Positions 8,614 through 18,383 of a DNA stretch of 64,000 bases are shown here, piece after piece. The DNA comes from Bacteroidota bacterium (GTDB lineage Bacteria; Bacteroidota; Bacteroidia; AKYH767-A; 2013-40CM-41-45), in NCBI GenBank assembly GCA_016720655.1, contig JADKKE010000007.1:236780-300779 (forward strand), given 5' to 3'. Numbering within the stretch: position 1 is the stretch's first letter; each line of letters opens with the position of its first letter. A program made the translations under genes and the position numbers. The notes beneath the pieces were generated by a model. It worked only from the letters and a program-made list of their open reading frames with translations. It was not told the origin of the DNA and searched no databases.

Positions 8614-9477
8614 TTATCCCAGATAGGCTTTCAAGAGACGACTGCGTGATTTGTGACGCAGGCGGCGAATAGCTTTTTCTTTGATCTGACGAACACGTTC
8701 GCGGGTAAGATCGAATTTAGCACCGATTTCTTCAAGAGTTAATCCGTGTTGCATTCCAATACCAAAGAATAGTTTTATAACTTCTCTTTCACGTTCAGTA
8801 AGTGTACTTAATGAACGCTCGATTTCTTTTTGAAGGGACTCGTTCATCAACAGATTGTCAGCACGCGGAGAATCATGATTCTCCAAAACGTCAATCAAAC
8901 TGTTGTCTTCACCCTGAACAAAAGGCGCATCCATTGAAACGTGTTTTCCACTTACACGCATTGTGTCTGCAATCTTCTCAGTAGGAATATCAAGAATTTT
9001 TGCGAGCTCTTCCGGAGAGGGTTCACGTTCAAATTCCTGTTCCAGTTTGGAATAAGCTTTTGAAATTTTATTGAGCGACCCTACCTGATTTAAAGGAAGA
9101 CGAACAATACGCGATTGTTCAGCCAATGCCTGGAGAATACTTTGACGAATCCACCATACAGCGTAGGAGATGAATTTAAATCCACGCGTCTCATCAAACC
9201 GTTTTGCTGCTTTAATCAATCCCAAGTTGCCTTCATTGATAAGATCGGGAAGGCTGAGTCCCTGGTTTTGATATTGCTTGGCTACCGATACTACAAAGCG
9301 GAGGTTGGCTTTGGTGAGTCGGTCAAGTGCATTCTGATCACCTTCTTTGATTTTACGGGCAAGACGAACTTCTTCTTCCGCAGTAATCAATTCCTCGCGC
9401 CCGATTTCCTGAAGATATTTTTCCAGTGATTGGCTTTCCCGGTTGGTGATCGATTTGGTTATTTTTAGCTGACGCAT
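8614..9477 (-). CDS. rpoD: Primary sigma factor RpoD/SigA
   Basis: The housekeeping sigma factor that directs RNA polymerase to TAnnTTTG promoters in this phylum. At 287 aa it has the short Bacteroidota form without a long region 1.1. Region 1.2 (SLEKYLQEIG) is followed by region 2 with the DLINEGNLGL core-binding and YAVWWIRQSI promoter-melting helices, region 3, and region 4.2 with the LTRERVRQIKEKAIRRLR recognition helix. A promoter of its own type lies upstream (9549-9579), which implies autoregulation by the same sigma. The upstream neighbour degP is a separate unit ending at its own terminator. Confidence 0.97.
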   Translation of the reverse strand: MRQLKITKSITNRESQSLEKYLQEIGREELITAEEEVRLARKIKEGDQNALDRLTKANLRFVVSVAKQYQNQGLSLPDLINEGNLGLIKAAKRFDETRGFKFISYAVWWIRQSILQALAEQSRIVRLPLNQVGSLNKISKAYSKLEQEFEREPSPEELAKILDIPTEKIADTMRVSGKHVSMDAPFVQGEDNSLIDVLENHDSPRADNLLMNESLQKEIERSLSTLTEREREVIKLFFGIGMQHGLTLEEIGAKFDLTRERVRQIKEKAIRRLRHKSRSRLLKAYLG

Positions 9478-9548
9478 ATCTCGGTTTCTCTGTTAATTCC
9501 TTGAAAAAATAATAAATAATGAAGAAAAATATGGTTTTTCTATTACTG

Positions 9549-9579
9549 CAAATGTACCATTTTAAGAAAGGCGAAGCAA
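9549..9579 (-). promoter_or_regulatory. rpoD promoter
   Basis: On the minus strand TTG (9579-9577), 20 bases, then TACATTTG (9556-9549). The leader to the rpoD ATG is about 65 bases. Confidence 0.7.
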
Positions 9580-9622
9580 GTTTTTGTCAACATCCGGTTA
9601 ATAAGTCCTGTTAATTGTTGAT

Positions 9623-9650
9623 AAAAAGGGAGGTCCTGATCGGACCTCCC
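9623..9650 (-). terminator. Intrinsic terminator after degP
   Basis: GGGAGGTCC / GGACCTCCC stem with a five-base loop (9637-9641), followed on the minus strand by T5. It lies about 25 bases past the reconstructed degP stop at 9676. Confidence 0.9.
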
Positions 9651-9675
9651 TGGTTTGCAATTTCTTTCGTTTTTA

Positions 9676-11129
9676 TCAAATTCCGAAGCCATAATAGGCC
9701 TTCATTCCATTTGGATAGATGCCTTCGATCAATACTCCTCCTTGTTTGGTTTTAAGAGCATTTTCAAGGTCTTCGGTTGAACGAATTGGCTTTTGTCGAT
9801 GGAAGTAATGATGAAACCTTCGCGAATTCCGGCACTCCTTAATTTACCTGCCATGAGCTGTGAAATGCGAACACCACCTTGTAAACCCAATTTTGAACCA
9901 TCTTCTTTTTGTAGATTCTCAAAGGTGCCACCCAGTAAATTGAGAACCTGATCATTTTTTATCACTTTGGTATCGCCATCTTTGTTTCTCAAGACAACGG
10001 CAAAAGTTTTTTCTGCTCCGTTTCTCTGGACTGTGACATTGACTTTATCTCCCGGACGAAACCGCCCGATCTGTTCCTGCAATTGTGGTGTAGAATTTAT
10101 TCCGATCTCGCCAACTTTCGTGATTATATCTCCCTCCTTTAATCCTGCTTCAGAAGCTGCACCACCCTCACTCAATCCGGCTACATAAACACCCTGGGTT
10201 TCTTTCAGCCCTTTTTCATCAGCAAGCTTGCTGTCAACATCCCGGATACTTACTCCGATAAATCCTCTCTGAACACTACCGAATTCAACGAGGTCATCCA
10301 TGACTTTCTTAACAAGATTTACTGGTATTGCAAAAGAATATCCTGTGAAAGAGCCGGTATTGGATGCAATGGCTGAATTGATTCCAACCAACTCCCCATG
10401 TGTATTTACCAATGCTCCTCCGCTATTTCCGGGATTCACTGCTGCATCCGTTTGGATGAATGATTCAATTTTAAACTGATCAGGGAGAATACCAATATTC
10501 CTTGCTTTGGCACTTACTATGCCTGCTGTAACTGTGGACGTAAGGTTGAATGGATTTCCGACCGCCATCACCCATTCGCCCACTTTGAGATTGTCAGAAT
10601 TACCATATACAACATAGGGCAAAGCCTTTTCATCAATTTTTAAAAGAGCAAGATCTGTTGAAGGATCTGTACCGACAACCTTGGCAGCAAATGTTCTGTT
10701 ATCATTCAGTGTGACTTCTACTTTTTCTGCATTGTCAACAACGTGATTATTGGTTACAATATATCCATCATCCGTGATGATTACACCTGAACCGGAAGCT
10801 TCCTGTTGTTGATTTTCCCGTGGCCTTCCCCAGAAATCAAACGGGTTGTATCCAAATGGATTGTTCCCCAGTGAACGATTGCCATAAAAGGTTTTCACAT
10901 GAACCACTGCGTGCACTGTGAGGTCAGCAGCTTTCGTAAAGTCCGGCAGACTTACATCAGCAGTGGATGGCATATTGACATACTGAACATCCGGTTTACC
11001 GGCTCCATTTTTTTGTGATAAACTTGAAGATCCGGAATTAGAAGACTGTGAATAAAGGTAAGCACCCATGGCGCCTCCCATACCTGCGATAAGCAGAATA
11101 AGGCTTGCTTTTTTTAGTTGACTGATCAT
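9676..11129 (-). CDS. degP: DegP/HtrA periplasmic serine protease, frameshifted near C terminus
   Basis: A periplasmic protease and chaperone that degrades misfolded envelope proteins. It has an N-terminal membrane anchor or signal (residues 8-25), a trypsin-like domain with triad H129, D159 and S236 (TNNHVV, STDLALL, GNSGG), then two PDZ domains. As read, the frame leaves the second PDZ at about residue 450 and stops at 9729. Adding one A to the coding-strand A4 run (T4 at 9791-9794) restores about 16 further codons to 9729 and beyond, ending ...NGMKAYYGFGI at 9676, the usual Bacteroidota ending, next to the terminator. So the gene is probably intact in the organism. It is transcribed alone. 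Confidence 0.9.
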
Positions 11130-11375
11130 ATTGCTTTCTGATTTTAATGAATTCTTTTTCTCAAAATTTATGCCATCAAATTTCCCATTCTTTCAATGAA
11201 GGTGAAATGAATGAGTAGGTTAAGTAAGGTTAATCTATCCGTTAAGAAGGGTTAATAGAACTGACAATTTTCCATTCCTGGTGATCAAACTGACAGTTTT
11301 TTCTTACAAAATGTCATTGTTGATTTCCCGTGCAGAACCTGTCCGTGCAAGGTTTCCCTGTCGTTGAAAATAACC

Positions 11376-11383
11376 TACCTTTG
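11376..11383 (+). promoter_or_regulatory. Promoter -7 box for the sigma-like operon
   Basis: TACCTTTG, a TAnnTTTG match 15 bases before the ATG at 11399. No TTG is found at the usual 19-base spacing. Confidence 0.5.
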
Positions 11384-11398
11384 CTGTAAATAAAGAGA

Positions 11399-11923
11399 AT
11401 GGCCAGGTATTCGAACGAAGAAATCGTTTCAGCTTTAATTAACGGACAGGAAGACATATTGTTTTACCTGAACCGGAAATACTTTGAAACAGCTCGAAGG
11501 TGGCTCCGCAGAAAAGGAACACCGGATGCCCAAACTCCTGAAATATTTACTACTGTTTTGGTAAATGTCTACCGCGAAATTCAACACAGTCGTATTTCTC
11601 CGAACATTCCTTTTGAGCCATACTTATTCAATGCCCTCCAGGAATTTCTCCGCGAAGAAAAAATGCTCCGGAAAGAAAATAAATTTTCCTTGTCTCCGGT
11701 TTTTTCTGATCAGCAACGTGATATTGTTGCAGGATGTGTAAACCTGATGGAGGTTGATAACCGCAGACTACTGGCAGCCAGGTATGCGGAAAATTTGAGT
11801 TACGAACAAATAGCCGTCCGATTTGAATATAGTAATCCTGTGATCGCACAGTTTGAAGTCAATAAGGCCATGAATCAATTGGAAGGCATTGCCCGGGCCA
11901 GACTGAATATTTCCTCTAATTAG
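11399..11923 (+). CDS. Sigma-70-like regulatory protein
   Basis: A 174-aa protein with the arrangement of an ECF-type sigma factor: an N-terminal helical part (EEIVSALINGQEDILFYLNRKY, read as region-2-like) and a C-terminal helix-turn-helix (NLSYEQIAVRFEYSNPVIAQFEVNKA condensed here to its start SYEQIAVRF). The similarity is weak and the region-2 promoter-melting motif is not clear. The next gene, one base after the stop, has the layout of a membrane anti-sigma factor, which supports the call. Together with dapF they form a tight operon. If it is a true sigma its target promoters cannot be read here. Confidence 0.55.
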   Translation: MARYSNEEIVSALINGQEDILFYLNRKYFETARRWLRRKGTPDAQTPEIFTTVLVNVYREIQHSRISPNIPFEPYLFNALQEFLREEKMLRKENKFSLSPVFSDQQRDIVAGCVNLMEVDNRRLLAARYAENLSYEQIAVRFEYSNPVIAQFEVNKAMNQLEGIARARLNISSN

Positions 11924-11924
11924 T

Positions 11925-12893
11925 ATGCAAGCAAATCCTGAAGAACGAATTTTAATTGATCGCTATTTAACAGGCTCCCTGAGCGGACTTGAATTGCAAC
12001 AATTCATGGAACGTCTGGAAGCGGATGGTGCTTTCCGTCAGTATGTAAGTATTCAAAATCTTTTACTCGAAGGGATTGTTCTTGCTGACAATACCCGCAT
12101 CCGGAATGAATTAATAGAATCTACCGGATATAAAAAATCAAAAATTCCATTCGGACTTAAATTGATTTTTACATTTCTGATTTTTACCCTGATTGGAATT
12201 ATTGTATGGGATTATGTAGGCACAAATTCGAATCCAAACCCGCATAATTATTTTTCCTTTTCTTTTTTGAAAAAGAAACCTGAACCTGTTGAGGAAATAA
12301 AATTGGAAAAACAAAGTCTGAAAAGAAAAGGAGACGTGAACGTTCTTTCAAGAACAGATTCTGTTCAGCACGAAAACGAAAATTCCATTCTTCCTAAGAC
12401 TCTTGAAAATGAAACAAAAATTCTGACTGAGGTTGCACAAACACCAACAACAGATTCGATTGAAATCACCGGAACGAAGCAGGATTTTGTGATTAAGAAA
12501 GATCAACTTCTGATCAGTTATGAATTATCGGTGCTCGAAATAAAATCTGACGGAGAAAAAACCGGTGAAAAGGATAATCCTACACAAAGCATGGCTCAGA
12601 ATGTTGTCGACAAATTGAATCCGGCTGCAGGATTAGTAGAAAATGTAGTGGCAGGCGACGGTTTTGATGTGGAATTCTGGATTTCTCCGATTAATTATCG
12701 GGGTTATAAACTCATTCAAAATAAATTAATTCTTTTTGGAATCGAAGAGCCGGATGCTATAAAATTGATTCGATTTGACGGAAATTTATTCATGAAATAC
12801 GGCAATGAATATTACAGACTCTGGCCAGGTTCAGAATTCATGGCTTACCAGAAGATTAAAGAAGTGGATCTGCCCTTATCCCTAAAACAGTGA
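11925..12893 (+). CDS. Single-pass membrane protein, likely anti-sigma factor
   Basis: A 322-aa protein. Residues 1-65 are helical and start with the ERILIDRYLTGSLSGLELQQ pattern common to Bacteroidota anti-sigma-like proteins. One membrane helix spans about residues 76-97. The remaining 220 residues would be periplasmic and contain an acidic, Ser/Thr/Lys-rich linker followed by a folded C-terminal part. Spacing of one base from the sigma-like gene suggests a partner. I infer that the cytoplasmic N-terminal region holds the sigma-like protein; no zinc-binding HxxxCxxC motif is present, so direct proof is lacking. Confidence 0.55.
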   Translation: MQANPEERILIDRYLTGSLSGLELQQFMERLEADGAFRQYVSIQNLLLEGIVLADNTRIRNELIESTGYKKSKIPFGLKLIFTFLIFTLIGIIVWDYVGTNSNPNPHNYFSFSFLKKKPEPVEEIKLEKQSLKRKGDVNVLSRTDSVQHENENSILPKTLENETKILTEVAQTPTTDSIEITGTKQDFVIKKDQLLISYELSVLEIKSDGEKTGEKDNPTQSMAQNVVDKLNPAAGLVENVVAGDGFDVEFWISPINYRGYKLIQNKLILFGIEEPDAIKLIRFDGNLFMKYGNEYYRLWPGSEFMAYQKIKEVDLPLSLKQ

Positions 12894-13681
12894 TGAAAAT
12901 ACTCTTTGAAAAATACCATGGAACAGGGAACGATTTCATTCTTGTTGATGACAGAGAGAATCGTATTGAATTGTCTGCTTCCAGGATTGCAGAAATTTGT
13001 CATCGTCGATTTGGGATCGGTGCCGATGGACTGATCCTGCTTCGCAACGCTGCCGGATTTGATTTTGAAATGAACTATTTCAATTCAGACGGATTGCCCG
13101 GTTCCATGTGTGGCAACGGAGGGCGATGCATCACTGCTTTTGCAAAATCACTCGGTATCATCACAAATCGGGCAATGTTTATCGCGAGTGATGGAGTGCA
13201 TACTGCTGAAATACTTTCAACAGATCCAATCATTGTAAAATTGAAAATGGCAGATGTGAAGTCTGTGGAAAGCAATCCTGATTTTTTCTTTTTGAATACT
13301 GGATCTCCTCATGTAGTTCGGTTCATTCAGGATGTTGAACACACGGATGTGGTATCCATTGGCAGACAAATAAGAAACCAGGAACGCTACAAACCAGGCG
13401 GTGCCAATGTGAATTTTGTGGAAATCAGGGGCACTGAACTATACGTAAGAACATATGAGCGTGGTGTGGAAGATGAAACGTTGTCCTGTGGGACAGGTGT
13501 CACCGCTGCCGCCTTGGCTTCTGTTAAGAAGGGGCTTGCTTTCCCTGTCAATGGTATTCGTCACCTTCATACACCTGGAGGACTTTTGAAAGTTCACTAC
13601 ACGGAACTGAATGGCGGATTCGTGGATGTTTTTCTGGAAGGCCCTGCTCTAAAAGTCTTTTCCGGACAACTGGAACTTTAA
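12893..13681 (+). CDS. dapF: Diaminopimelate epimerase
   Basis: Converts LL-diaminopimelate to the meso form, the step before lysine and peptidoglycan precursors. The 262-aa length is typical. Both catalytic cysteines are present: C73 in SMCGNGGRC and C199 in LSCGTG. Other family motifs are GNDF, GIGADGL and the NTGSPH turn. The ATG at 12893 overlaps the preceding stop (TGATG), so translation is coupled to the anti-sigma-like gene. This coupling of a housekeeping epimerase to a regulatory pair is unusual but may only reflect gene order. Confidence 0.97.
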   Translation: MKILFEKYHGTGNDFILVDDRENRIELSASRIAEICHRRFGIGADGLILLRNAAGFDFEMNYFNSDGLPGSMCGNGGRCITAFAKSLGIITNRAMFIASDGVHTAEILSTDPIIVKLKMADVKSVESNPDFFFLNTGSPHVVRFIQDVEHTDVVSIGRQIRNQERYKPGGANVNFVEIRGTELYVRTYERGVEDETLSCGTGVTAAALASVKKGLAFPVNGIRHLHTPGGLLKVHYTELNGGFVDVFLEGPALKVFSGQLEL

Positions 13682-13813
13682 ACAGATTCCCTATCCATTA
13701 CCTTTAATAGAAGTTTTTTTCATTTTAAAATGTTCATAATCTCCGGGTCATACCGCTATGTTCATTCCAATTCCTATTCGTAAATTCGGACATTCAAAAT
13801 AAACCAAATCAGA

Positions 13814-14365
13814 ATGCAACTTATTGGTCAGTTAATTCATTTGCGCGCCCTGGAACCTACCGATGTGAATCTGCTTTACCGATGGGAGAACGATTCGAGT
13901 GTTTGGAGTGTTAGTGGTACTCTGGTTCCATTTTCGAGATTCATACTTGATGAATTTGTTACCCAGGCGCATCAGGATATTTATACCAATAAACAACTCC
14001 GGCTGATGATCGATATCCGCTATGAAGATGCAGATGGTGAACCTTCTTTTGAAACCAATTGTATTGGTTGTGTGGATTTGTTTGACTTCGATCCCAAAAA
14101 TAAACGGGCAGGCATAGGAATTTTGATCGCTGATAAAGCCGATCGAGGCAAAGGTTATGCGACCGAAGCGCTGCGACTAATTGTGGATTACGGATTTGAT
14201 ATGCTCGATTTGCATCAGATCTATTCAACAGTACGCGTAGATAACGAAAGCAGTGTTGCGCTCTTTAAGAAACTTGGTTTTGAAGTGAGCGGACTCAAAT
14301 TGGATTGGATATTTGACCATGGTAAATATCATGATGAATATACAATGCAATTAATCCGGAAGTAA
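13814..14365 (+). CDS. RimJ/RimL-type GNAT acetyltransferase
   Basis: A 183-aa acetyl-CoA-dependent N-acetyltransferase. The coenzyme-binding motif A is seen as ADRGKGYATEAL near residues 112-123, and the C-terminal NESSVALFKKLGF helix is the typical motif B of the RimJ/RimL/SpeG branch. The opening LIHLRALEPTDVNLLYRWEND is also characteristic of that branch. The acceptor could be a ribosomal protein N terminus, a polyamine or a small molecule; the sequence does not decide. It stands alone between dapF and the cytochrome gene. Confidence 0.85.
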   Translation: MQLIGQLIHLRALEPTDVNLLYRWENDSSVWSVSGTLVPFSRFILDEFVTQAHQDIYTNKQLRLMIDIRYEDADGEPSFETNCIGCVDLFDFDPKNKRAGIGILIADKADRGKGYATEALRLIVDYGFDMLDLHQIYSTVRVDNESSVALFKKLGFEVSGLKLDWIFDHGKYHDEYTMQLIRK

Positions 14366-14397
14366 AATTTCCAGGAATGAATTTCAGATCCAATTTA

Positions 14398-14405
14398 TAT
14401 TTTTG
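14398..14405 (+). promoter_or_regulatory. -7 box directly before the multihaem cytochrome
   Basis: TATTTTTG, five bases before the TTG start at 14411. If active, the mRNA is essentially leaderless. Confidence 0.5.
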
Positions 14406-14410
14406 ACAAA

Positions 14411-16441
14411 TTGAGAAAATATTGTTTTACCGGACTGATATTTATTTTCATCGGAATTCTTTTCTATTCCTCGGTTTTTCTTTCGTGTAACTCTACATCT
14501 CAACCCCTCACGTATGCAAGTTTGAGTGACACTGTACATTATGTTGGGATGAGTACTTGCCGGCAATGCCATGTCACCATTTATGATTCGTACATTCAAA
14601 CGGGGATGGGACAGTCCTTTGATCACGCCACCCACAATAAATCTTCAGCACGATTTTATTCTCATGCAATTCTAATCGATAGTATCAGGAATTTGTATTA
14701 TCATCCTTACTGGAAGAATGATTCAATGATGATTGATGAATTTCGTTTGCAGGGAAAGGACACAATTTATAAAAGAACAGAAAAAATTGAATACATCGTA
14801 GGATCCGGTCAACACACCAATTCCCACATGATGAATGTGAATGGATACATTTATCAGGTACCTGCAACTTTCTTTACTCAAAAAGGAACCTGGGATTTAC
14901 CACCCGGATTTGAGAACGGCTTCAACTCACGATTTTCCAGAAAGATTGAATTGGAATGCATGTCTTGTCACAATGCTTATCCGGAAATTGTACCTGGATC
15001 CGAAAATAAATACTCGGCCATCCCGAACGGAATCGACTGCGAACGATGCCATGGGCCGGGTAGTACTCATGTTGCTCAAAAACAAAGGCGGGAACTGGTA
15101 GACACATCGAAATACATCGATTATAGCATTGTGAATCCGTCAAAACTTCCGATTGCTTTGCAATTGGATATTTGTCAGCGATGCCATATTCAGGGGAATG
15201 CTGTATTAAATGATGGAAAATCCTTTCTTGATTTCCGGCCGGGGATGAAATTGTCGGATGTAATGAATGTGTTCATGCCCGTTTATAAGGGCGACGAGAA
15301 TGCGCATATTATGGCTTCCCATGTCGAGCGATTAAAAATGAGTAAGTGCTTTCAAGTTTCGTTAACACAAGCAGAAAGCAAGAGCGATGAGTCGCATTTG
15401 TTGCGACCTTATAAAAATGCTCTCACGTGTGTTACTTGTCACAATCCGCATGTTAGTGTAAAATCCACAAGTTCGGATCACTTCAATGCAATTTGTAAAA
15501 ATTGTCATTCTTCTTCTTCGAATTCCGGTGTAGGGTTTTCCGCTACATCAACTTGCACAGAGAAGCCGGAAACAAGAAATTTAGCAGCTGATAATTGTGT
15601 TTCATGTCACATGCCGAAGAATGGGACAACGGATATTCCTCATGTGACCAATACCGATCATTACATTCGAAAAAAGATCTCTTTGGCTGAGGCTTCAAAG
15701 ATCCGTGAATTTGTCGGCCTGGCTTGTATAAATAATCAGGATGTCGATAGAATTACAAAAGGGAAAGCCTACTTGAATTATTTTGAAAAATTTGTTTCCA
15801 ATCCGGCTTTTCTGGATTCAGCAAAACAATTTCTGGATGATTCCAGCCCGGATTCTATACAACTCAATTTTCATCATCTGATACGTTGGGCATATTTGAA
15901 AAGTGACTTTAACCGGGTAATTTCTTATGCCGGTAGTTCAGGCGATGCATTGGAACGATTGAAAAGTACATCCTTGTCAAATCAGGATGCATGGACTGCC
16001 TATAGAATTGGAGAAGCTTATTTCAGTTCCGGCCAGCTTGCAAAAGCAGAAGTCTTTTTTCAGCGTTCGGTTGAATTGGAGCCATATAATCTGGAGTTCA
16101 GAAATAAATTAGCAAGTGCACAACAAACCGCTGGTGGATTTGAAAAAGCCATTCAAAATTATCAGTTTATCCTAAACGAGAACCCAAAGTTTGTTTCTGC
16201 ATGGATCAACTATGGCTACCTGATTCTTACTGTCAACAAGGATGTAGAAAAAGCGGATGAAATGTATGCCAAGGCACTGGCATTGGACCCGGATAATGAA
16301 CAGGCACTTGTAAACAAAAGTGGCACTAAAATGTTGCTGGGCAAAAAGGAGGAAGCGAAGAAACTGCTTGACAGAGTGCTAATGGTCAATCCTGACAATG
16401 CAAAAGCCAGGGCAATGAGAAGCCAAATTACAGGAAATTAA
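14411..16441 (+). CDS. Seven-haem cytochrome c lipoprotein with TPR domain
   Basis: A 676-aa envelope electron-transfer protein. The N terminus has a type II signal peptide with lipobox FLSC (Cys26). Seven CxxCH haem-binding motifs follow: CRQCH (from residue 50), CMSCH, CERCH, CQRCH, CVTCH, CKNCH and CVSCH, in a cytochrome c554/NrfB-like arrangement. The last 150 residues are TPR repeats (AYRIGEAYFSSGQLAKAE and similar). TTG at 14411 is the only start that includes the signal peptide. Such haem-plus-TPR proteins occur in Bacteroidota and Planctomycetota with unknown redox partners. No oxidoreductase is adjacent, so the role is inferred only as electron carrier or scaffold. Confidence 0.88.
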   Translation: MRKYCFTGLIFIFIGILFYSSVFLSCNSTSQPLTYASLSDTVHYVGMSTCRQCHVTIYDSYIQTGMGQSFDHATHNKSSARFYSHAILIDSIRNLYYHPYWKNDSMMIDEFRLQGKDTIYKRTEKIEYIVGSGQHTNSHMMNVNGYIYQVPATFFTQKGTWDLPPGFENGFNSRFSRKIELECMSCHNAYPEIVPGSENKYSAIPNGIDCERCHGPGSTHVAQKQRRELVDTSKYIDYSIVNPSKLPIALQLDICQRCHIQGNAVLNDGKSFLDFRPGMKLSDVMNVFMPVYKGDENAHIMASHVERLKMSKCFQVSLTQAESKSDESHLLRPYKNALTCVTCHNPHVSVKSTSSDHFNAICKNCHSSSSNSGVGFSATSTCTEKPETRNLAADNCVSCHMPKNGTTDIPHVTNTDHYIRKKISLAEASKIREFVGLACINNQDVDRITKGKAYLNYFEKFVSNPAFLDSAKQFLDDSSPDSIQLNFHHLIRWAYLKSDFNRVISYAGSSGDALERLKSTSLSNQDAWTAYRIGEAYFSSGQLAKAEVFFQRSVELEPYNLEFRNKLASAQQTAGGFEKAIQNYQFILNENPKFVSAWINYGYLILTVNKDVEKADEMYAKALALDPDNEQALVNKSGTKMLLGKKEEAKKLLDRVLMVNPDNAKARAMRSQITGN

Positions 16442-16583
16442 AGATTGTCGGTGTAAATTGGCTCAACAAAGGAACAATTAAAAGCAACAATCGCTTGGCG
16501 AAATGACAGAGCAGCTAATCTTTTCTTTACTTTAACTTAACATTGGGATGATCAATTAGGGCTATTTTTACCAAAATTATACC

Positions 16584-17279
16584 ATGGCAATTTCGAAGAA
16601 TAAAATATTGTTGGTAGACGATGAACCGGATATTCTGGAATTCATGGAGTACAATCTGAAAAAGGAAAATTATCAGGTATTTACTGCAATGAATGGAAAG
16701 GAAGCACTCGTGCTTGCAAAAAAGGAAAAGCCTGACCTTATCATACTTGATATCATGATGCCGGAAATGGATGGCATCGAAACCTGCAGGACACTTCGCG
16801 AAATACCTGAATTCAAACATACCCTGATTGCATTTCTAACCGCAAGGAATGAAGACTATTCGCAGGTAGCTGGCTTTGACGTTGGCGCGGATGATTACAT
16901 CACCAAGCCTATCAAACCCCGTGTACTGATCAGCAGGATAAATGCTTTGTTCCGTAGATATCGTTCCGCAGAGCAGGATTACCATGGCAATAAAAATGTA
17001 CTCAGTGTCGGCGATTTGTTAATCGACAGGGAACAATATCATGTTCAGAAGGGCGAAGAGAAAATTGAACTGCCACGAAAGGAATTTGAATTGCTCGCAT
17101 TGCTCGCATCAAAACCCGGTAAAGTCTTCACACGCGATGAAATACTCGAACGGGTTTGGGGAAATGAAGTTATCGTAGGAGACCGTACAATTGATGTTCA
17201 TGTGCGCAAATTGCGTGAAAAACTTGGCGAGGACCTGATCAAAACAGTAAAAGGAATCGGATATAAATTTGATTTTTAA
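16584..17279 (+). CDS. OmpR/PhoB-family response regulator
   Basis: A 231-aa DNA-binding response regulator. The receiver has acidic residues DDE at 12-14, phosphoacceptor D56 (LDIMMP), the switch Thr in LTAR and Lys in ITKPIK. The C-terminal winged helix (about residues 135-230) ends in the usual VKGIGYKF strand. It is followed 54 bases later by a histidine kinase, so the two form a PhoB/PhoR-like pair. Whether phosphate is the signal cannot be read: no pst or pho transport gene is in the window. Confidence 0.93.
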   Translation: MAISKNKILLVDDEPDILEFMEYNLKKENYQVFTAMNGKEALVLAKKEKPDLIILDIMMPEMDGIETCRTLREIPEFKHTLIAFLTARNEDYSQVAGFDVGADDYITKPIKPRVLISRINALFRRYRSAEQDYHGNKNVLSVGDLLIDREQYHVQKGEEKIELPRKEFELLALLASKPGKVFTRDEILERVWGNEVIVGDRTIDVHVRKLREKLGEDLIKTVKGIGYKFDF

Positions 17280-17333
17280 TTGCAGGTATCTGCGATTTAT
17301 TTTTCTTTGTAGATTATCCAGAATGCCCGCCCA

Positions 17334-18383
17334 TTGAAAAACCCAACACCCAGAATATTATCTCTTTTTGCAGCTTTAATCGCAGCAGCGATTGTTGTAT
17401 TGGCGGAATACGTGACCAGTGTTTCATTGTTCTTTGAGAAAAACTGGATTTCAATGCTCGTGGTTTTCTTCATCACCTTCACAGCTACCTTTATCATCTT
17501 TAATTATCTGTTGGAGCATTTCATCTACAGGAAAATTAAATTGATTTATAAAACCATAAATACTTACAAGGATTCAAAATCAAAAGCACTTGAAAAGGTA
17601 GATTTAAGTGCTGATATCATTGGGAACGTAAGCAAAGAAGTTACGGAATGGCAGAAAAACAGGACCGATGAAATTACAGAGCTTAAGAAAATGGAAACAT
17701 TCCGTAAAGAATTTCTAGGAAATGTTTCTCATGAACTAAAGACTCCGATTTTCAGCATTCAAGGGTATTTGCACACCTTACTGGAAGGCGGAATTGATGA
17801 TCCCGAAGTGAATGTGAATTATCTGAATAGAGCAGCGGCGGCTGTAGAACGATTGTGCCTGATTGTTGATGATCTTGAAGCCATCTCGAAACTGGAAAGC
17901 GGTGAGATGGTGCTCGATCAACGCACTTTTGATGTTCACGATCTTGTTCACGAAGTCTTCGATTCCCTTGAATTGAGAGCAAATGAACGAAAGATAAAGC
18001 TTGAAATTAAAGAGGGAAGTGATCGTGCGTTTTTTGTGTATGCCGACAAAGAAAGAATTCGCCAGGTACTGGTAAATCTTGTTGTGAATTCGATCAAGTA
18101 TGGAAAAGACAATGGCCGGACATTTATCGGATTCTATGACATGGATGCACACATTCTTGTAGAAGTCACTGACAATGGAATTGGAATTGATCCCATTCAT
18201 TTGTCAAGGTTGTTCGAACGGTTTTATAGAGTTGATAAAAGCAGATCCAGGGAACAGGGTGGAACCGGACTTGGTTTATCCATAGTAAAACACATATTGG
18301 AAGCTCATAAACAGAGCATCAATGTGCGAAGTACCTATGGCATTGGAACAACATTTACTTTCACACTTAAAAAGGCAAATTAA
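17334..18383 (+). CDS. Sensor histidine kinase, PhoR-like
   Basis: A 349-aa inner-membrane kinase, partner of the preceding regulator. Two membrane helices (about residues 8-28 and 40-60) are separated by only a dozen residues, so there is almost no periplasmic sensor. The HisKA motif has phosphorylated H133 (NVSHELKTP), followed by the N box (NLVVNSIKYG), G1 (DNGIGI) and G2 (GGTGLGLSI). The start is TTG at 17334, because the ATG a few bases upstream is closed by a stop. Its stop overlaps the end of the convergent acetyltransferase by four bases. Lack of a sensor domain suggests it senses the membrane or an accessory protein. Confidence 0.92.
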   Translation: MKNPTPRILSLFAALIAAAIVVLAEYVTSVSLFFEKNWISMLVVFFITFTATFIIFNYLLEHFIYRKIKLIYKTINTYKDSKSKALEKVDLSADIIGNVSKEVTEWQKNRTDEITELKKMETFRKEFLGNVSHELKTPIFSIQGYLHTLLEGGIDDPEVNVNYLNRAAAAVERLCLIVDDLEAISKLESGEMVLDQRTFDVHDLVHEVFDSLELRANERKIKLEIKEGSDRAFFVYADKERIRQVLVNLVVNSIKYGKDNGRTFIGFYDMDAHILVEVTDNGIGIDPIHLSRLFERFYRVDKSRSREQGGTGLGLSIVKHILEAHKQSINVRSTYGIGTTFTFTLKKAN

